Positions 34,680 to 45,285 of a stretch of 64,000 bases of DNA are shown here, in pieces. Every line of letters starts with the position of its first letter. The stretch's first letter is position 1. The translations under genes were made by a program, and so were the position numbers. This DNA is from Candidatus Nitrosothermus koennekei. GTDB taxonomy: Archaea; Thermoproteota; Nitrososphaeria; Nitrososphaerales; Nitrosocaldaceae. Below the pieces are notes generated by a model that saw only the letters and a program-made list of their open reading frames with translations, was not told the DNA's origin and made no database searches. Where the stretch lies: contig JACAFH010000006.1 in NCBI GenBank assembly GCA_013538715.1, forward strand, positions 41,414-105,413, written 5' to 3'.

Positions 34680-36142
34680 AAGTGTTATTAAAACAAAAGG
34701 AAGAGAAAGGAGAGAAGAGGGTAGATAAGCAATTATTATACTTCATAACATTTATGTACTCAATCTCTACTGGCGAAGCATCAGCAGTAGATATATTTAA
34801 TATAGCAAAAAATTCGAGTTATGGCTATTACACAAAGATAATTGGCGATGTTTACATACTTGCTATAGGTTGGAAGTATGGTTTAGCAAATGCATGCGAG
34901 ATCATCTCTAATAATATAAGGAAGAAGAATTTGCTAGCAAGTCAATTAATGATGAAGATTGCACAAGTTCTTAGGTTAGGAGAGAAGCTATCATTCTTCT
35001 TTAAACATGAATTTGAAGTTACTATGAAACTATATTCAGCAGAGTATGATAGAAGAATAGAATCTATGAAGATGCTTATGAGCATCTACTCTGCTATAGC
35101 ATCTACTTCAACATTTATGATAGCAGCATCTATGCTTATGGTTATGCTCTCTGGACAAGATGGAGATTTGGTTATGATACTTGTAACAGTATCAATAATG
35201 CTCGGATTAGGAGTATTTGTATATATCATGCACATAATATTTCCTAGAGATATTTTGCTTAATGAGAAGGGTAATATAATGGCATCATATTGGAGGTTAT
35301 TTTATTTATCTATTGCAAGTAGTATAGGTATTGCTCTCTCTTTGATCATGCTAAATATACTTGAACCATTATTAGCAATATCAATTGCAGGTGTGCCATT
35401 GATAATATTAGGTTTTATTGCTAGAAAGATAGAGAATAAAGTATTAAGTATGAACAATTGGTATCCCACGTTTATAAGACAATTCTGTGAGATATACAGT
35501 ACAGTAGGTTCTCTAGGTAATACGCTTAGATCAACACTAAAGAATGATTTTGGAGAGTTAAGCAAGCAATTACGTGCAATGCTTAATAGAATAGATAATA
35601 GAGTAACTGTTGAGAAGGCTTTCGAACTCTTATCAATAGAGAGTGGTAATGCTATAATCACTGCTTGTAATTCTATAGTAAGCACAGCAGTAGTAAAAGG
35701 TGCAAATATGAGTATAGTAGGAAATGTTATATCAGATGTTACAATAATGCTTAATGAATCTTATAACAAGAGGATACAAGTAGCAAAAGTTTTTGAATCT
35801 ACATTATTAATAATGCATATTCTTTCTTTAGCAGTATTAAGTTTTATGAGTACTTTAACTATATTATTCTCAAATATGTTTAGTACAAATACAATAGATA
35901 TAATAGACATGGGTTTAATAGATCCTAAGACAATAGATCTTTTAATGCCTATAATAGTTGTAGCTGTATCAATAATAAATGGATTTGCCACAAAGGTAGC
36001 GAGAGGAGGATCATACAAGACTGTATGGTTTAATATTGGGCTATTTATGAGCATAGGAGCTGTTACTGTTTATGGCGCTGATATGTTCATGTCAGAACTA
36101 CTAAAGGGTGTAATGAATATAAGTTTTAATGATTTAATATGA
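34676..36142 (+). CDS. arlJ: Archaellum platform protein ArlJ
   Basis: 488 residues, TadC/GspF-like. Several membrane helices occur (about 140-185, 205-250, and four near the end), with cytoplasmic basic loops that contact ArlI. Includes two related halves with the pattern seen in type II/IV secretion F proteins. It is the sole membrane core of the motor. Last gene of the arl operon. Confidence 0.95.
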   Translation: MKVLLKQKEEKGEKRVDKQLLYFITFMYSISTGEASAVDIFNIAKNSSYGYYTKIIGDVYILAIGWKYGLANACEIISNNIRKKNLLASQLMMKIAQVLRLGEKLSFFFKHEFEVTMKLYSAEYDRRIESMKMLMSIYSAIASTSTFMIAASMLMVMLSGQDGDLVMILVTVSIMLGLGVFVYIMHIIFPRDILLNEKGNIMASYWRLFYLSIASSIGIALSLIMLNILEPLLAISIAGVPLIILGFIARKIENKVLSMNNWYPTFIRQFCEIYSTVGSLGNTLRSTLKNDFGELSKQLRAMLNRIDNRVTVEKAFELLSIESGNAIITACNSIVSTAVVKGANMSIVGNVISDVTIMLNESYNKRIQVAKVFESTLLIMHILSLAVLSFMSTLTILFSNMFSTNTIDIIDMGLIDPKTIDLLMPIIVVAVSIINGFATKVARGGSYKTVWFNIGLFMSIGAVTVYGADMFMSELLKGVMNISFNDLI

Positions 36143-36176
36143 AAGATTAAATTTATGATTCAATCAATTATAGAGT

Positions 36177-37331
36177 ATGAAAAGAGTAGTATCTATAGTG
36201 TTAATAGCAATTGCAGTAATAGCAGTATTTTACTATCTTAAACCTGTAGATATATATCAAAATAAACCAATAGAGGAACCTCAACAACCTATAGAAGTGC
36301 CAATAGAAAAACCCAAGACTCCAATTATTCAAGATAAGCATCTTAATGGAGAAAGTGAGATATTAACTCTTCCGCAACTATTCGATAAAGTAAAAGATTC
36401 AGTTGTAAAGATCTCTGTTAGAGTAGGCATTAACGAAGGTGTTGGCTCTGGATTTGTTTATACTAGTGATGGATATATAATAACAAATAATCATGTTGTA
36501 GAAGGGGCAGATAAGATAACAGTAACATTTCCTAATGGTATATCTTACACTGCTAGGATAATTGGAAGAGACGCGTACACTGATCTTGCAGTAATTAAAG
36601 TGAATACAAAGGAAGAGCTAAAGCCATTGATCTTAGGAGATTCATCTACATTAAGTGTTGGAGAAGAAGTAGCTGCAATAGGCAATCCTTTTGGTTTGAG
36701 TAGTTCTATGACTAGTGGTATAGTAAGTCAATTAGGAAGATTATTAGATGTTCCTAACGCTGGTGGATTTGTAATACCTGATGTTATACAGACCGATGCA
36801 GCAATAAATCCAGGAAACTCTGGAGGACCGTTATTAGATATGTATGGAAGAGTAGTAGGAGTTAATACAGCTATAATATCAAGAACTGGAGAGTTTTCAG
36901 GGATAGGATTTGCTGTACCTTCTAATACAGTCAAAAAGGTGGTTCCAGCGTTAATAAACGAAGGAAGATATAGGCATCCGTGGCTTGGTGTATCTGGTTC
37001 TGATCTTACTCCAGAGTTAGCATCATATATGAATATAGAAGCAAGAGGGTTCCTTGTTATGGATGTCATAGATAACAGTCCTGCAGCAAAAGCTGGAATA
37101 AAGAAAGGAGATAGAGAAGTATCTATAGATGGTAGAGTATATCTAATAGGCGGCGATGTAATAATAGGAGTAGATGAAGTTATGGTTAGGAGTATATCAG
37201 ATATCCTAATCTATCTACAGAGAGAGAAAGTTGTAGGAGACGAGATAACTATAAAGATAATTAGAGATGGGAAGATGATAAATCTAGAGACTGTATTGGA
37301 AGAGCGACCAAACATATCTGAATCTCCTTAA
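36177..37331 (+). CDS. htrA: HtrA/DegP-type serine protease with PDZ domain
   Basis: 384 residues. An N-terminal transmembrane helix (about 3-20) is followed by a Pro-rich stalk, the trypsin-like domain with His (TNNHVVEGA), Asp (AYTDLAVIKV) and Ser (NPGNSGGPLLD), and a C-terminal PDZ domain (GVSGSDLTPELASYM through IIGVDEVMVRS). It degrades or refolds misfolded proteins outside the membrane. It lies 34 bp after arlJ and before the chemoreceptor. Confidence 0.95.
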   Translation: MKRVVSIVLIAIAVIAVFYYLKPVDIYQNKPIEEPQQPIEVPIEKPKTPIIQDKHLNGESEILTLPQLFDKVKDSVVKISVRVGINEGVGSGFVYTSDGYIITNNHVVEGADKITVTFPNGISYTARIIGRDAYTDLAVIKVNTKEELKPLILGDSSTLSVGEEVAAIGNPFGLSSSMTSGIVSQLGRLLDVPNAGGFVIPDVIQTDAAINPGNSGGPLLDMYGRVVGVNTAIISRTGEFSGIGFAVPSNTVKKVVPALINEGRYRHPWLGVSGSDLTPELASYMNIEARGFLVMDVIDNSPAAKAGIKKGDREVSIDGRVYLIGGDVIIGVDEVMVRSISDILIYLQREKVVGDEITIKIIRDGKMINLETVLEERPNISESP

Positions 37332-37385
37332 GTAATTTATCTTACATACAACTCCTTATTAGAATAAAGATGTTATTACGAGTAT

Positions 37386-39332
37386 ATGAATATAAGAAGA
37401 TTCAACCTTATTCCTTTTAGAAGAAGGACTTTACTATCACTCATACTCTCATCAGCAGTTGGTATTGTTGCATTTTATATAATAAGTTATTCTTATACTG
37501 AGCAAATATTAAGAGATACCTCATTCAATCTGCTTACAACAGAGGTTCATGGAATTACTCTATTCATAAAAGGTAATATTATTGATAAAAATCTTGAAAT
37601 AGATGTTAGAGAATCTATTGAACACAATTCAATTAATGGTGATTATATATTACTGGATAGTAAAGGGAAGGTAATACAAGCTAGTGAAAATAGTATAATT
37701 GGAAGAGATATGTCAAACAGCAGAGAATTTATTGATGCTAAGAATGGCAAGAGTGTATTTTTTGATAAATTAAATGATCAAACAGTAATAAAGAGTATTA
37801 TACCCATCAATTCTAATATATTCAATGGTGTATTCATAAAGATAGATAGTATAGATAAGATACAGAATAGATTAATAGGTAGCAGAGATCTAGGCGCTAG
37901 TGTAGAATCGTATATAGTTAATAGTGATAGATTTATCATAACAGAATCAAGGTTTATAGAAGATGCACAATATAATATCAAAGTTGATACATTACCAGTT
38001 AAAGAATGTTTTGAGAACGGTAAGAGTATAACATCAATATATGATGATTATAGAGGAATTCCTGTAGCAGGTGCATCATCATGCATGAGTGATCTAGGTA
38101 TAGTTATATTAACAGAGATAGATACTGCAGAATTATTCGCTCCAATACAGAGTATACAAATTATCTTCATCATAGCAAGCATATCAATAATAGGAGGGGT
38201 TATAATATTTGGCACATTTATCACAAAACGTTTAAGTAAACCGTTAGTAGCCATTGCAAAAGCAGCAAGTAGCATAGGAGAAGGCGACCTAACAACTGAT
38301 ATATCATTAAAATATGAACCAAGAGATGAGATATCTAATATAATAAGTGGATTTAATTATATAAGAGATAATTTCGCTAATATTATAAGTAAAATACGAA
38401 GATCGTCAAATAATATATCTAATGCAATTAGTGACGTTAAAAGATCTACTGAGCATGTAAATATAGCAATACAACAGATATCAACTAGTTCTCAGAATCA
38501 GGCTCATCAAATGGAAGAGAGTAGTAAATTACTTAATGATATGAGAGAGTCTACAAGAGCATTAGAAGAAAAATTCTCAATTATAATAGATTTATCAAAT
38601 AATATGAATATATCAGCAGTAGACGGCAATAAATCAGCGTCAAAAGCAGCAGAGAGTATAGCAAATATAATGAGTATAGCAAATGAGACTAGCGATAAGA
38701 TAAAAGAGTTAGTAGAAAAGACAAATAAGATAACAGAGGTACTAGAAGTTATACATAAGATCGCAGAACAGACTAATCTATTAGCATTAAATGCAGCTAT
38801 AGAAGCAGCAAGAGCAGGAGAGAACGGAAGAGGATTTGCCGTAGTTGCAGAAGAGGTTAGAGGTTTAGCTCAAAAGACAGAGAGATCATCAGAAGAGATC
38901 TCTTCCATAATAGAAGAGATACAAGGAGTCGCAAACAAGACAGTAGTTAATATAGATAGTGGTAAAGAAAGGATTATTAAGAGTAAAGATGTTATAGAAG
39001 AGGCATTAAATATATTGAAGGATATATCAAAACAGACTGTTAATATAGAAGCTAAAATAAAAGAATGCTCATCATATATTAAAAATCAAAGTAATATAGT
39101 AGATAATATAAGTGAAAAGATATCACACATTGCTGCAGGTTCTGAAGAGAATGCGGCGGCTGTAGAAGAGATAGGTGCTTCAATAGAAGAGATAAATAGT
39201 AAAATGCAGATGTTACATGAAGAGGGACTTCATCTAAATGAACTATTCAAATCTTTTAATATAAAAGAAGAGACTAAAAGTGATGTAAAAGTAGAGCCTA
39301 TAATTGATAATGTAATAGGTGTAGAGAGATGA
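37386..39332 (+). CDS. mcp: Transmembrane methyl-accepting chemotaxis receptor
   Basis: 648 residues. TM1 (about 13-35), an outer dCache-like sensor (about 36-255), TM2 (about 257-280), HAMP (about 281-335) and a long signalling hairpin with the tip [20 protein letters not shown] and [15 protein letters not shown] (about 460-490). It should bind a ligand outside and control CheA. Overlaps cheW by 4 bp. Ligand unknown. Confidence 0.95.
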   Translation: MNIRRFNLIPFRRRTLLSLILSSAVGIVAFYIISYSYTEQILRDTSFNLLTTEVHGITLFIKGNIIDKNLEIDVRESIEHNSINGDYILLDSKGKVIQASENSIIGRDMSNSREFIDAKNGKSVFFDKLNDQTVIKSIIPINSNIFNGVFIKIDSIDKIQNRLIGSRDLGASVESYIVNSDRFIITESRFIEDAQYNIKVDTLPVKECFENGKSITSIYDDYRGIPVAGASSCMSDLGIVILTEIDTAELFAPIQSIQIIFIIASISIIGGVIIFGTFITKRLSKPLVAIAKAASSIGEGDLTTDISLKYEPRDEISNIISGFNYIRDNFANIISKIRRSSNNISNAISDVKRSTEHVNIAIQQISTSSQNQAHQMEESSKLLNDMRESTRALEEKFSIIIDLSNNMNISAVDGNKSASKAAESIANIMSIANETSDKIKELVEKTNKITEVLEVIHKIAEQTNLLALNAAIEAARAGENGRGFAVVAEEVRGLAQKTERSSEEISSIIEEIQGVANKTVVNIDSGKERIIKSKDVIEEALNILKDISKQTVNIEAKIKECSSYIKNQSNIVDNISEKISHIAAGSEENAAAVEEIGASIEEINSKMQMLHEEGLHLNELFKSFNIKEETKSDVKVEPIIDNVIGVER

Positions 39333-39811
39333 GCAAGAGCATATCATCCTATATGGTTATATTTAATCTCTATGATTCAACTAGAGATAGAAAAGAATAC
39401 TATGCAGTAGATACTACCTCTATACATAAGATAAGGCCATTAGAGAGTATAACAAGAGTACCAAATACTTTACCGTGTATTGTTGGTATAACAAATTATA
39501 GAGGAAAAGTAATCCCTGTGATAAATATGAAGACACTCTTAGAATTTCCTAATACAGAGATAAGAGATAGTAGATTGTTGATAGCAGAAATTAAAGGTAA
39601 GTTATTAGGATTGCTAGTAGATGGAATAGAACAAGTATCTGAGATCTCATTAGAAGATATGGATGTTACATCAAGTATATTGGATAATTCACCATATTTA
39701 AGAGGTGTAGTAAAGCAAGATGATAAGTTAGTGTTGGTGATAGATATTGAGCGTCTTATATCTTCTGCCATAGGTGTTAAAGATGATGATGCAGAACAGA
39801 GAGAATGTTAA
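39329..39811 (+). CDS. cheW: Chemotaxis coupling protein CheW
   Basis: 160 residues. CheW fold with [42 protein letters not shown] and [15 protein letters not shown]. It links receptor tips to CheA. It overlaps the receptor gene upstream and cheY downstream, indicating one transcript. Confidence 0.95.
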   Translation: MSKSISSYMVIFNLYDSTRDRKEYYAVDTTSIHKIRPLESITRVPNTLPCIVGITNYRGKVIPVINMKTLLEFPNTEIRDSRLLIAEIKGKLLGLLVDGIEQVSEISLEDMDVTSSILDNSPYLRGVVKQDDKLVLVIDIERLISSAIGVKDDDAEQREC

Positions 39812-40169
39812 GATATTGATAGTTGACGATGCATTATTTATGAGGGCAGTGCTTAAAGATATACTTGTAAGTATAGGCTATACAAAATTATTTGAAGCAC
39901 AAGATGGTTTAGTAGCAGTAGAAAAATTCAAGACAATAAATCCAGACCTAGTTACAATGGATATCAATATGCCTAATATGAATGGCTTACAAGCACTAAA
40001 AGCTATAATGAATATAAACCGTAAAGCAAAAGTTATAATGGTTACTTCTGTAGAACAAAGATATACAGTTCAAGAAGCATTAAAACTAGGAGCCAAAGAT
40101 TACATTGTAAAGCCATTCGAGAGATCCATGGTAGGAATGGTTATAGATAGAGTAATTAGGATGAGTTGA
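39774..40169 (+). CDS. cheY: Chemotaxis response regulator CheY
   Basis: 131 residues. Receiver domain: acid pair VDDALF, phospho-Asp in LVTMDINMPNMNG, conserved Thr/Ser MVTSVEQ and Lys VKPFERS. Several start codons are possible (GTG at 39774, ATGs at 39783, 39786 and 39789); the last ones give [14 protein letters not shown] and a more usual length. Phosphorylated CheY would bind the archaellum motor. Confidence 0.95.
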   Translation: MLKMMMQNRENVKILIVDDALFMRAVLKDILVSIGYTKLFEAQDGLVAVEKFKTINPDLVTMDINMPNMNGLQALKAIMNINRKAKVIMVTSVEQRYTVQEALKLGAKDYIVKPFERSMVGMVIDRVIRMS

Positions 40170-40170
40170 A

Positions 40171-41724
40171 GTGATTGATACTAACAAGTATAAAGAGATG
40201 TTTGTGCAAGAAGCAAACGAGCATATAAACAATCTAAATACTTCTTTATTAGAACTTGAGAAGAATTACTCACAAAAATATATTGATAGTCTCTTTAGAT
40301 CAGCACATACATTAAAAGGAATGGCTGCTATGATGGAATATGAAAATATTAGAATACTATGCAAATCTATAGAAGATGTATTTGATGGATTGAGAAGTAA
40401 TAATATAACATTAACAAAAGATCTTGCTACATTATTATTTAATTGCTTCGATCTACTTTACAGATTAGTTAACGATAATATAGAGATTGATATTACTCCA
40501 TTTGTAAATTCATTACAACATGTAGATAAAAATAAAAATATAATTACAGATACAAATATAGTAAAGCACGAGAATGTTAGTGCAGTAAAAGATATAACAC
40601 ATACAGAGAAGAATAATACTATACGTATTAATTTACAAGATCTAGATCTATTGATCAATCTTGTCGGCGAGTTAGTTATAGAGAAGAATAGACTTGCTAT
40701 GATAAGAAAACAAGATGATATATCTAATATCTTCATGTCACTTGAAAGATTGATCTCAGATCTACAGTATCAAACAATGAAGATAAGATTGGTACCAATA
40801 GATACTATATTTGGTAGATTTAATAGGGCAGTAAGAGATCTAGCAGCTAAACTTAATAAAGATGTAGAATTGATAATAAATGCTCCTAACATACAACTAG
40901 ATATATCATTGCTTGATGCGATAACAGAACCATTATTACATATAATTAGAAATGCTATAGATCACGGTATAGAATTACCAGAGGAGAGAGAGAAATTAGG
41001 TAAACCAAGGACTGGCAAACTAAAGTTTTCAGCACATAGGATAGGAGATAGTATATTAATTGAGGTTGAGGATGATGGTAAAGGTATAAATCTTAAGAAT
41101 ATACTTGCAAAGGCTATTGAGAAGAAGATAATAACTGAGGAAGAAGCAGCAAGTATGAGTGATGATGATATAATACGATTGATAGGCACTCCAGGATTAT
41201 CTACTGCAGAAAAGATAACAGATGTCTCTGGTAGAGGTGTAGGGATGGATGTCGTGTTTAATCAAGTTGAGCATGTTGGAGGCAATGTAACTATAAATAC
41301 TATTGAGGGGCAAGGAACCAAGATAAGTATAAGAGTGCCTCTAAGTATATCAATAATCTCTGGCTTGATAATATATATAGGAAAGGAGAGATACATAATT
41401 CCTGCATTAAATGTTATAACTACGTTTAGATTAAATAAAAACGATATAAAATCTTTACATGGGAAAGATGTATTTGTATTTGATAAAAAGATAATACCAA
41501 TCTTTGATTTAGCTAAAAGGTTTAATATAGAGTGTGATAAGAGATACTTAGTTATAATAAACAGATCAGGATCGATATTAGGTATCCCAGTAGATTTTTA
41601 TGAATATAGAGACGATATAGTGATTAAAACTATAGATAATAATACTCTTACTAATGAATTTCGTAGTGCTACGATAATGGCAGATGGAAATGCTATATTA
41701 ATTCTCGATATAAATAATTTGTAA
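40171..41724 (+). CDS. cheA: Chemotaxis histidine kinase CheA without a P2 domain
   Basis: 517 residues. Hpt domain with the phosphorylated His in RSAHTLKGMA (about 45-54), a short linker, P3 dimer helices (LDLLINLVGELVIEKNRLAM, about 155-175), ATPase P4 (HIIRNAIDHGIELP, EVEDDGKGI, GRGVGMDVV), and a CheW-like P5. The CheY-binding P2 domain is absent between Hpt and P3. It starts with GTG one base after cheY. Confidence 0.95.
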   Translation: MIDTNKYKEMFVQEANEHINNLNTSLLELEKNYSQKYIDSLFRSAHTLKGMAAMMEYENIRILCKSIEDVFDGLRSNNITLTKDLATLLFNCFDLLYRLVNDNIEIDITPFVNSLQHVDKNKNIITDTNIVKHENVSAVKDITHTEKNNTIRINLQDLDLLINLVGELVIEKNRLAMIRKQDDISNIFMSLERLISDLQYQTMKIRLVPIDTIFGRFNRAVRDLAAKLNKDVELIINAPNIQLDISLLDAITEPLLHIIRNAIDHGIELPEEREKLGKPRTGKLKFSAHRIGDSILIEVEDDGKGINLKNILAKAIEKKIITEEEAASMSDDDIIRLIGTPGLSTAEKITDVSGRGVGMDVVFNQVEHVGGNVTINTIEGQGTKISIRVPLSISIISGLIIYIGKERYIIPALNVITTFRLNKNDIKSLHGKDVFVFDKKIIPIFDLAKRFNIECDKRYLVIINRSGSILGIPVDFYEYRDDIVIKTIDNNTLTNEFRSATIMADGNAILILDINNL

Positions 41725-41776
41725 CTTTATTCATTGACTAGTGTATATATAGAACAATTATAATAAATAAGATTAT

Positions 41777-42817
41777 ATGCAGAATATTAAGAACTATACA
41801 TTGGAAGAATTAGCAGAATTTGTAGAAGAGATAGTAAGAGAGATAAACGCTGCTATAGAAGAGATAGATGATATAAATAATGAGACACATACACTTGCAA
41901 TAAACGCATTAATAGAATCAAGTAAAGCTGGTGAGAGTGGTAGAACATTTGCAGTAGTTGCACAACGTATGAACGATCTAAATAAAAAGATAGAATCAAT
42001 TACAGAAAAGATCAAGAATGATACAGTTACTACTATATCAAATCTTGTAGGAGTAGTAAAATCTCATGCTACAAACATAAGAGGTATTAGATTAGCAGAT
42101 CTGGCTCTTACTAATATCGATCTTATAGATAGAAGTCTTTATGAGCGATCTTGTGATATACGTTGGTGGTCTAGAGACTCTAGTGTAGTGAATGCTTTGC
42201 TTAAGAAGGATAGTTTATCAATAGAAACATGTATAGAAAGGCTTACTGTCATACTAGAAGCATACACAGTATACCATGATCTACTTGTTTGTGATTTAGA
42301 AGGTAATGTAATCTGTAATGGTAAACCATATAAATATAGTTTTAGAGGTAAAAATTACAAAGATGCTGCATGGTTTAAAGAGATAAAAGGGAAGAAAGGT
42401 AACGAATATGTATATTCCAGCGTGCATAAAAGTGAGATAATTGGTGAATTTGTAATGATCTTTGCATCTCTTGTATATGATGAAATGGATACAAACAAAC
42501 CTATAGGAGTACTTGCATCCATATTTAAATGGGGCGATCTTGCACATTCAATAGTTAATAATACACCATTAAATAATGATGAGAAGAGATCTGCTAGAAT
42601 ATGTATTACTGATAAAGATCTCATCATAGCAGATACTGAAGGTAGGATATTAGAAAAGATAGAGTTTGAAGGTAAAGATGATTTATTTACTAAGAAAGGT
42701 TTCATAATTACAACGTACAATGGTAAGATGAGTTGTATTGCTCATGCATTATCACAAGGATATGAAACTTATTCTAGTGGTTTCCATTCATTAATCATCC
42801 AACATATTAAATATTAA
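41777..42817 (+). CDS. Soluble receptor-like protein: short MCP hairpin fused to a Cache sensor
   Basis: 346 residues, no transmembrane helix. The N-terminus (about 10-90) copies the chemoreceptor tip, with THTLAINALIESSKAGESGR and TFAVVAQRMNDL next to it; the rest (about 115-340) has a Cache/PAS-like fold (ITDKDLIIADTEGRI, YKDAAWFKEIKGKKGNEYVYS). Unlike normal receptors, the signalling hairpin comes first and is very short. It may sense an intracellular ligand at the CheA array. It lies 52 bp after cheA. Confidence 0.8.
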   Translation: MQNIKNYTLEELAEFVEEIVREINAAIEEIDDINNETHTLAINALIESSKAGESGRTFAVVAQRMNDLNKKIESITEKIKNDTVTTISNLVGVVKSHATNIRGIRLADLALTNIDLIDRSLYERSCDIRWWSRDSSVVNALLKKDSLSIETCIERLTVILEAYTVYHDLLVCDLEGNVICNGKPYKYSFRGKNYKDAAWFKEIKGKKGNEYVYSSVHKSEIIGEFVMIFASLVYDEMDTNKPIGVLASIFKWGDLAHSIVNNTPLNNDEKRSARICITDKDLIIADTEGRILEKIEFEGKDDLFTKKGFIITTYNGKMSCIAHALSQGYETYSSGFHSLIIQHIKY

Positions 42818-42895
42818 TATAGTCTTCAAGTATAATATAATAATATATTCTCTTAGATCAAAATAGTTTTATTATATAATTACTAAATAGATAAT

Positions 42896-43222
42896 ATGAA
42901 AAAGTTAAGTATAGTATTGATAGCAATAAGTATAATTGGTGCTATAAGTATACCATTAGGTAACCCACGATTTTTAGTAATATCACTCTCTTTAGAAGTA
43001 TTATATATTGCACTTGCAATTCTTTCATTTAAATATAGATATATAGCAATACCAAGTATAATATTAGCAATAATAGTTATAACAGTTAATACACTATCTA
43101 GTGTTCATACAAATATAATATTATCACTCAATCCATTACCAAATGCTATACTACTGATAATTGGCGCATATATACTTCAGATCATGCTTATAGTTACATC
43201 TATAACATCTTTAAGAGAGTGA
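42896..43222 (+). CDS. Small multi-helix membrane protein
   Basis: 108 residues made of four hydrophobic segments (about 4-20, 26-47, 50-68, 82-104). No functional motif. It overlaps the next gene (ScpA-like) by 4 bp if that starts at 43219. Unknown family. Confidence 0.6.
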   Translation: MKKLSIVLIAISIIGAISIPLGNPRFLVISLSLEVLYIALAILSFKYRYIAIPSIILAIIVITVNTLSSVHTNIILSLNPLPNAILLIIGAYILQIMLIVTSITSLRE

Positions 43223-43869
43223 GATTAATGAGTAAAGAGAATATATCAAAACCTCCAATCAATATACTATTTAATCCAAATCTGATACAGAAGAAGAGTA
43301 TATGGGAGATAGATCTATCATCAATTTTAAACACTCTTTTAAAGATACTAGACTCTCAGGGTAGAAAGGATCTTAGAATCTGTGGTATAGCGGCATTGTC
43401 ATCAGCTATGATATTACGCTTAAAAGTGGAAAGTATATTTGTATTAGAGAAACTAGCATCACAAAAGAAGCATGTTATAGATGATAATATATTAAATAAT
43501 ATAAGTAAACTAGAGATGCCCTATAGATTTGAATCGAAATATCCTGTATCTATAGAAGATCTACTCAAGATGTTAGAGAGTATGCTAGAGGTTATCTCTA
43601 AACCTAAAGAGAGTATAGAGCTTCAGCCTATAGATAGCAATGAACTAGATAAATATCTTGTAACATTTGAAGAGCTATTAGAAGAGTATAAAGATGATAT
43701 ATTAGAGAGGATAAAGGTATCTCACACTTTACTATTTAGCGAGTTTGTAAAAGGTATGGATTCTATAGATAGTATAAGATATTTTATAGCAATATTGTAT
43801 CTAGCAATGCATAATAAGATCGAGATAGAAGAATTGGAGAATGATATATTACTTAAGATTATAATTTAA
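43219..43869 (+). CDS. scpA: ScpA-like kleisin (chromosome segregation)
   Basis: 216 residues. The N-terminal pattern IWEIDLSSILNTLLKIL and then LRICGIAALSSAMILRLKVESIFVLEK is that of ScpA, the kleisin bridging SMC heads. The C-terminal winged helix (LFSEFVKGMDSIDSIRYFIAILYLAMHNKIEI) is present. It is slightly shorter than bacterial ScpA. GTG 43219 or ATG 43228 may be the start. No SMC or ScpB gene lies in this window. Confidence 0.8.
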   Translation: MRLMSKENISKPPINILFNPNLIQKKSIWEIDLSSILNTLLKILDSQGRKDLRICGIAALSSAMILRLKVESIFVLEKLASQKKHVIDDNILNNISKLEMPYRFESKYPVSIEDLLKMLESMLEVISKPKESIELQPIDSNELDKYLVTFEELLEEYKDDILERIKVSHTLLFSEFVKGMDSIDSIRYFIAILYLAMHNKIEIEELENDILLKIII

Positions 43870-43897
43870 TATTACCATTCATCGTTGTTATATATTA

Positions 43898-44884
43898 TTG
43901 AGGATAGCAATAATATATTCTAATCAACATGAAGCGATGATAGGTACTCTTAAGAATAAGATCGAGTCTACAGGTTTATCAGTATCTGTAAGAGATATTA
44001 AGCAAGTACAAGATGCTGATTTTGTATTCATATTAGGAGGAGATAAAGGAATACTACATTACTTCCATACAATAGATAATAACTCACCACCAGTATTAGG
44101 TATTTATGAAACAGACTCAACTGGATTCCTCGCACAGATAGATGCTAGAGATATTAATAATGCTATAAATAGATTAAAGAACGGTGAGTATAAGATAGAT
44201 GAGGTAAGTAGAATAGCAGTAAAAATAGATGAGAAACAGATCGAGTCTGCTCTTAATGATGTTACTATATTTCCATTTAGAAGTGCTACACTCATGGAAT
44301 ATAAACTACGGATAAATGGTGAGGATATATGGCATGATAATAGTGATGGTATAATAGTTTCTACACCAATAGGTTCAACTGCTTACTCTTTATCGGCTGG
44401 AGGTCCAATTATACTTCGTGGATCTAAGGTATTTGCTATTGTATCAATAAACTCCATAGATGTAACAAGAAGACCACTAATAGTATCTGAGGATAGTGAA
44501 ATAGAAATAGATGATATAGTTAGCAGATATCATTGCGAAGTTATACTCGATGGAGATAAAAGGATCAGAGTAATGAACAAAGTAAAATGTTTCAAGCATA
44601 AATATCCAGCAAGGTTTGTAAGATTTATAGATCAAGCAGTATCAATAATAGCAAAGAAGGTTAAACTAGCAGAGGAGATGCTTGGCATGCCTCCTAGCGC
44701 TAAACTCGTATTAAAGATATTAGAGTATGAAGGTTCTATGAGTAGGAAAGATTTAATAAAGCGAACCATGCTTCCTGAGAGAACTGTAAGATTAGCATTA
44801 AGTCATTTACTTAACAAAGGTTATGTTAGAAAGAGAGTATCATTAAGAGATGCTAGACAGAAGATATACGAATTAAAGATATGA
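43898..44884 (+). CDS. nadK: NAD kinase fused to a C-terminal winged helix
   Basis: 328 residues. Residues about 1-260 are an ATP-NAD kinase: FILGGDKGILHYF (GGDG-like), TDSTGFLA, GIIVSTPIGSTAYSLSAGGPI. The last 65 residues are a MarR-type winged helix (KLVLKILEYEGSMSRKDLIKR, LPERTVRLALSHLLNKGYV). This could let the enzyme regulate genes by NADP status, or the helix may only dimerise. It starts with TTG and overlaps the Nudix gene by 4 bp. Confidence 0.9.
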   Translation: MRIAIIYSNQHEAMIGTLKNKIESTGLSVSVRDIKQVQDADFVFILGGDKGILHYFHTIDNNSPPVLGIYETDSTGFLAQIDARDINNAINRLKNGEYKIDEVSRIAVKIDEKQIESALNDVTIFPFRSATLMEYKLRINGEDIWHDNSDGIIVSTPIGSTAYSLSAGGPIILRGSKVFAIVSINSIDVTRRPLIVSEDSEIEIDDIVSRYHCEVILDGDKRIRVMNKVKCFKHKYPARFVRFIDQAVSIIAKKVKLAEEMLGMPPSAKLVLKILEYEGSMSRKDLIKRTMLPERTVRLALSHLLNKGYVRKRVSLRDARQKIYELKI

Positions 44885-45285
44885 AGAGAGCAAATATAGT
44901 AACTGCTTTTCTTGAACATAATGGACTTATATTGATACTTAAGAGAAGCAAAGATGTAAAGACTATGAAGGGTAAATGGGCTGGAATATCTGGGTATATA
45001 GAAGAAGAGGACGCATCAGATGCTGCTATAAGAGAGATAAAAGAAGAGACAGGTATAGATAAGAAAGATCTAAAACTTTTATCAAGAAGTTCACCAATAG
45101 AAGTCTATGATGATAAGAACAATATATTATGGATAGTTCACCCTTTTCTCTTTCATACTGAAAATATCAATATTACTATAGATAAAGAGCATGAGGAGTA
45201 TAGATGGATAAAACCTAAATCAATAGTAGAGTACGATACTGTGCCAAAATTATTTGAAACATTAAATTCACTTTTAAAATTATAA
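44881..45285 (+). CDS. Nudix hydrolase (MutT-like)
   Basis: 134 residues. Nudix box GYIEEEDASDAAIREIKEETGI at about residues 39-60 (G....E.......RE..EE.G.), preceded by MKGKWAGISG. The start overlaps nadK by 4 bp, so it may act on NAD-related or oxidised nucleotides. Confidence 0.9.
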   Translation: MKRANIVTAFLEHNGLILILKRSKDVKTMKGKWAGISGYIEEEDASDAAIREIKEETGIDKKDLKLLSRSSPIEVYDDKNNILWIVHPFLFHTENINITIDKEHEEYRWIKPKSIVEYDTVPKLFETLNSLLKL

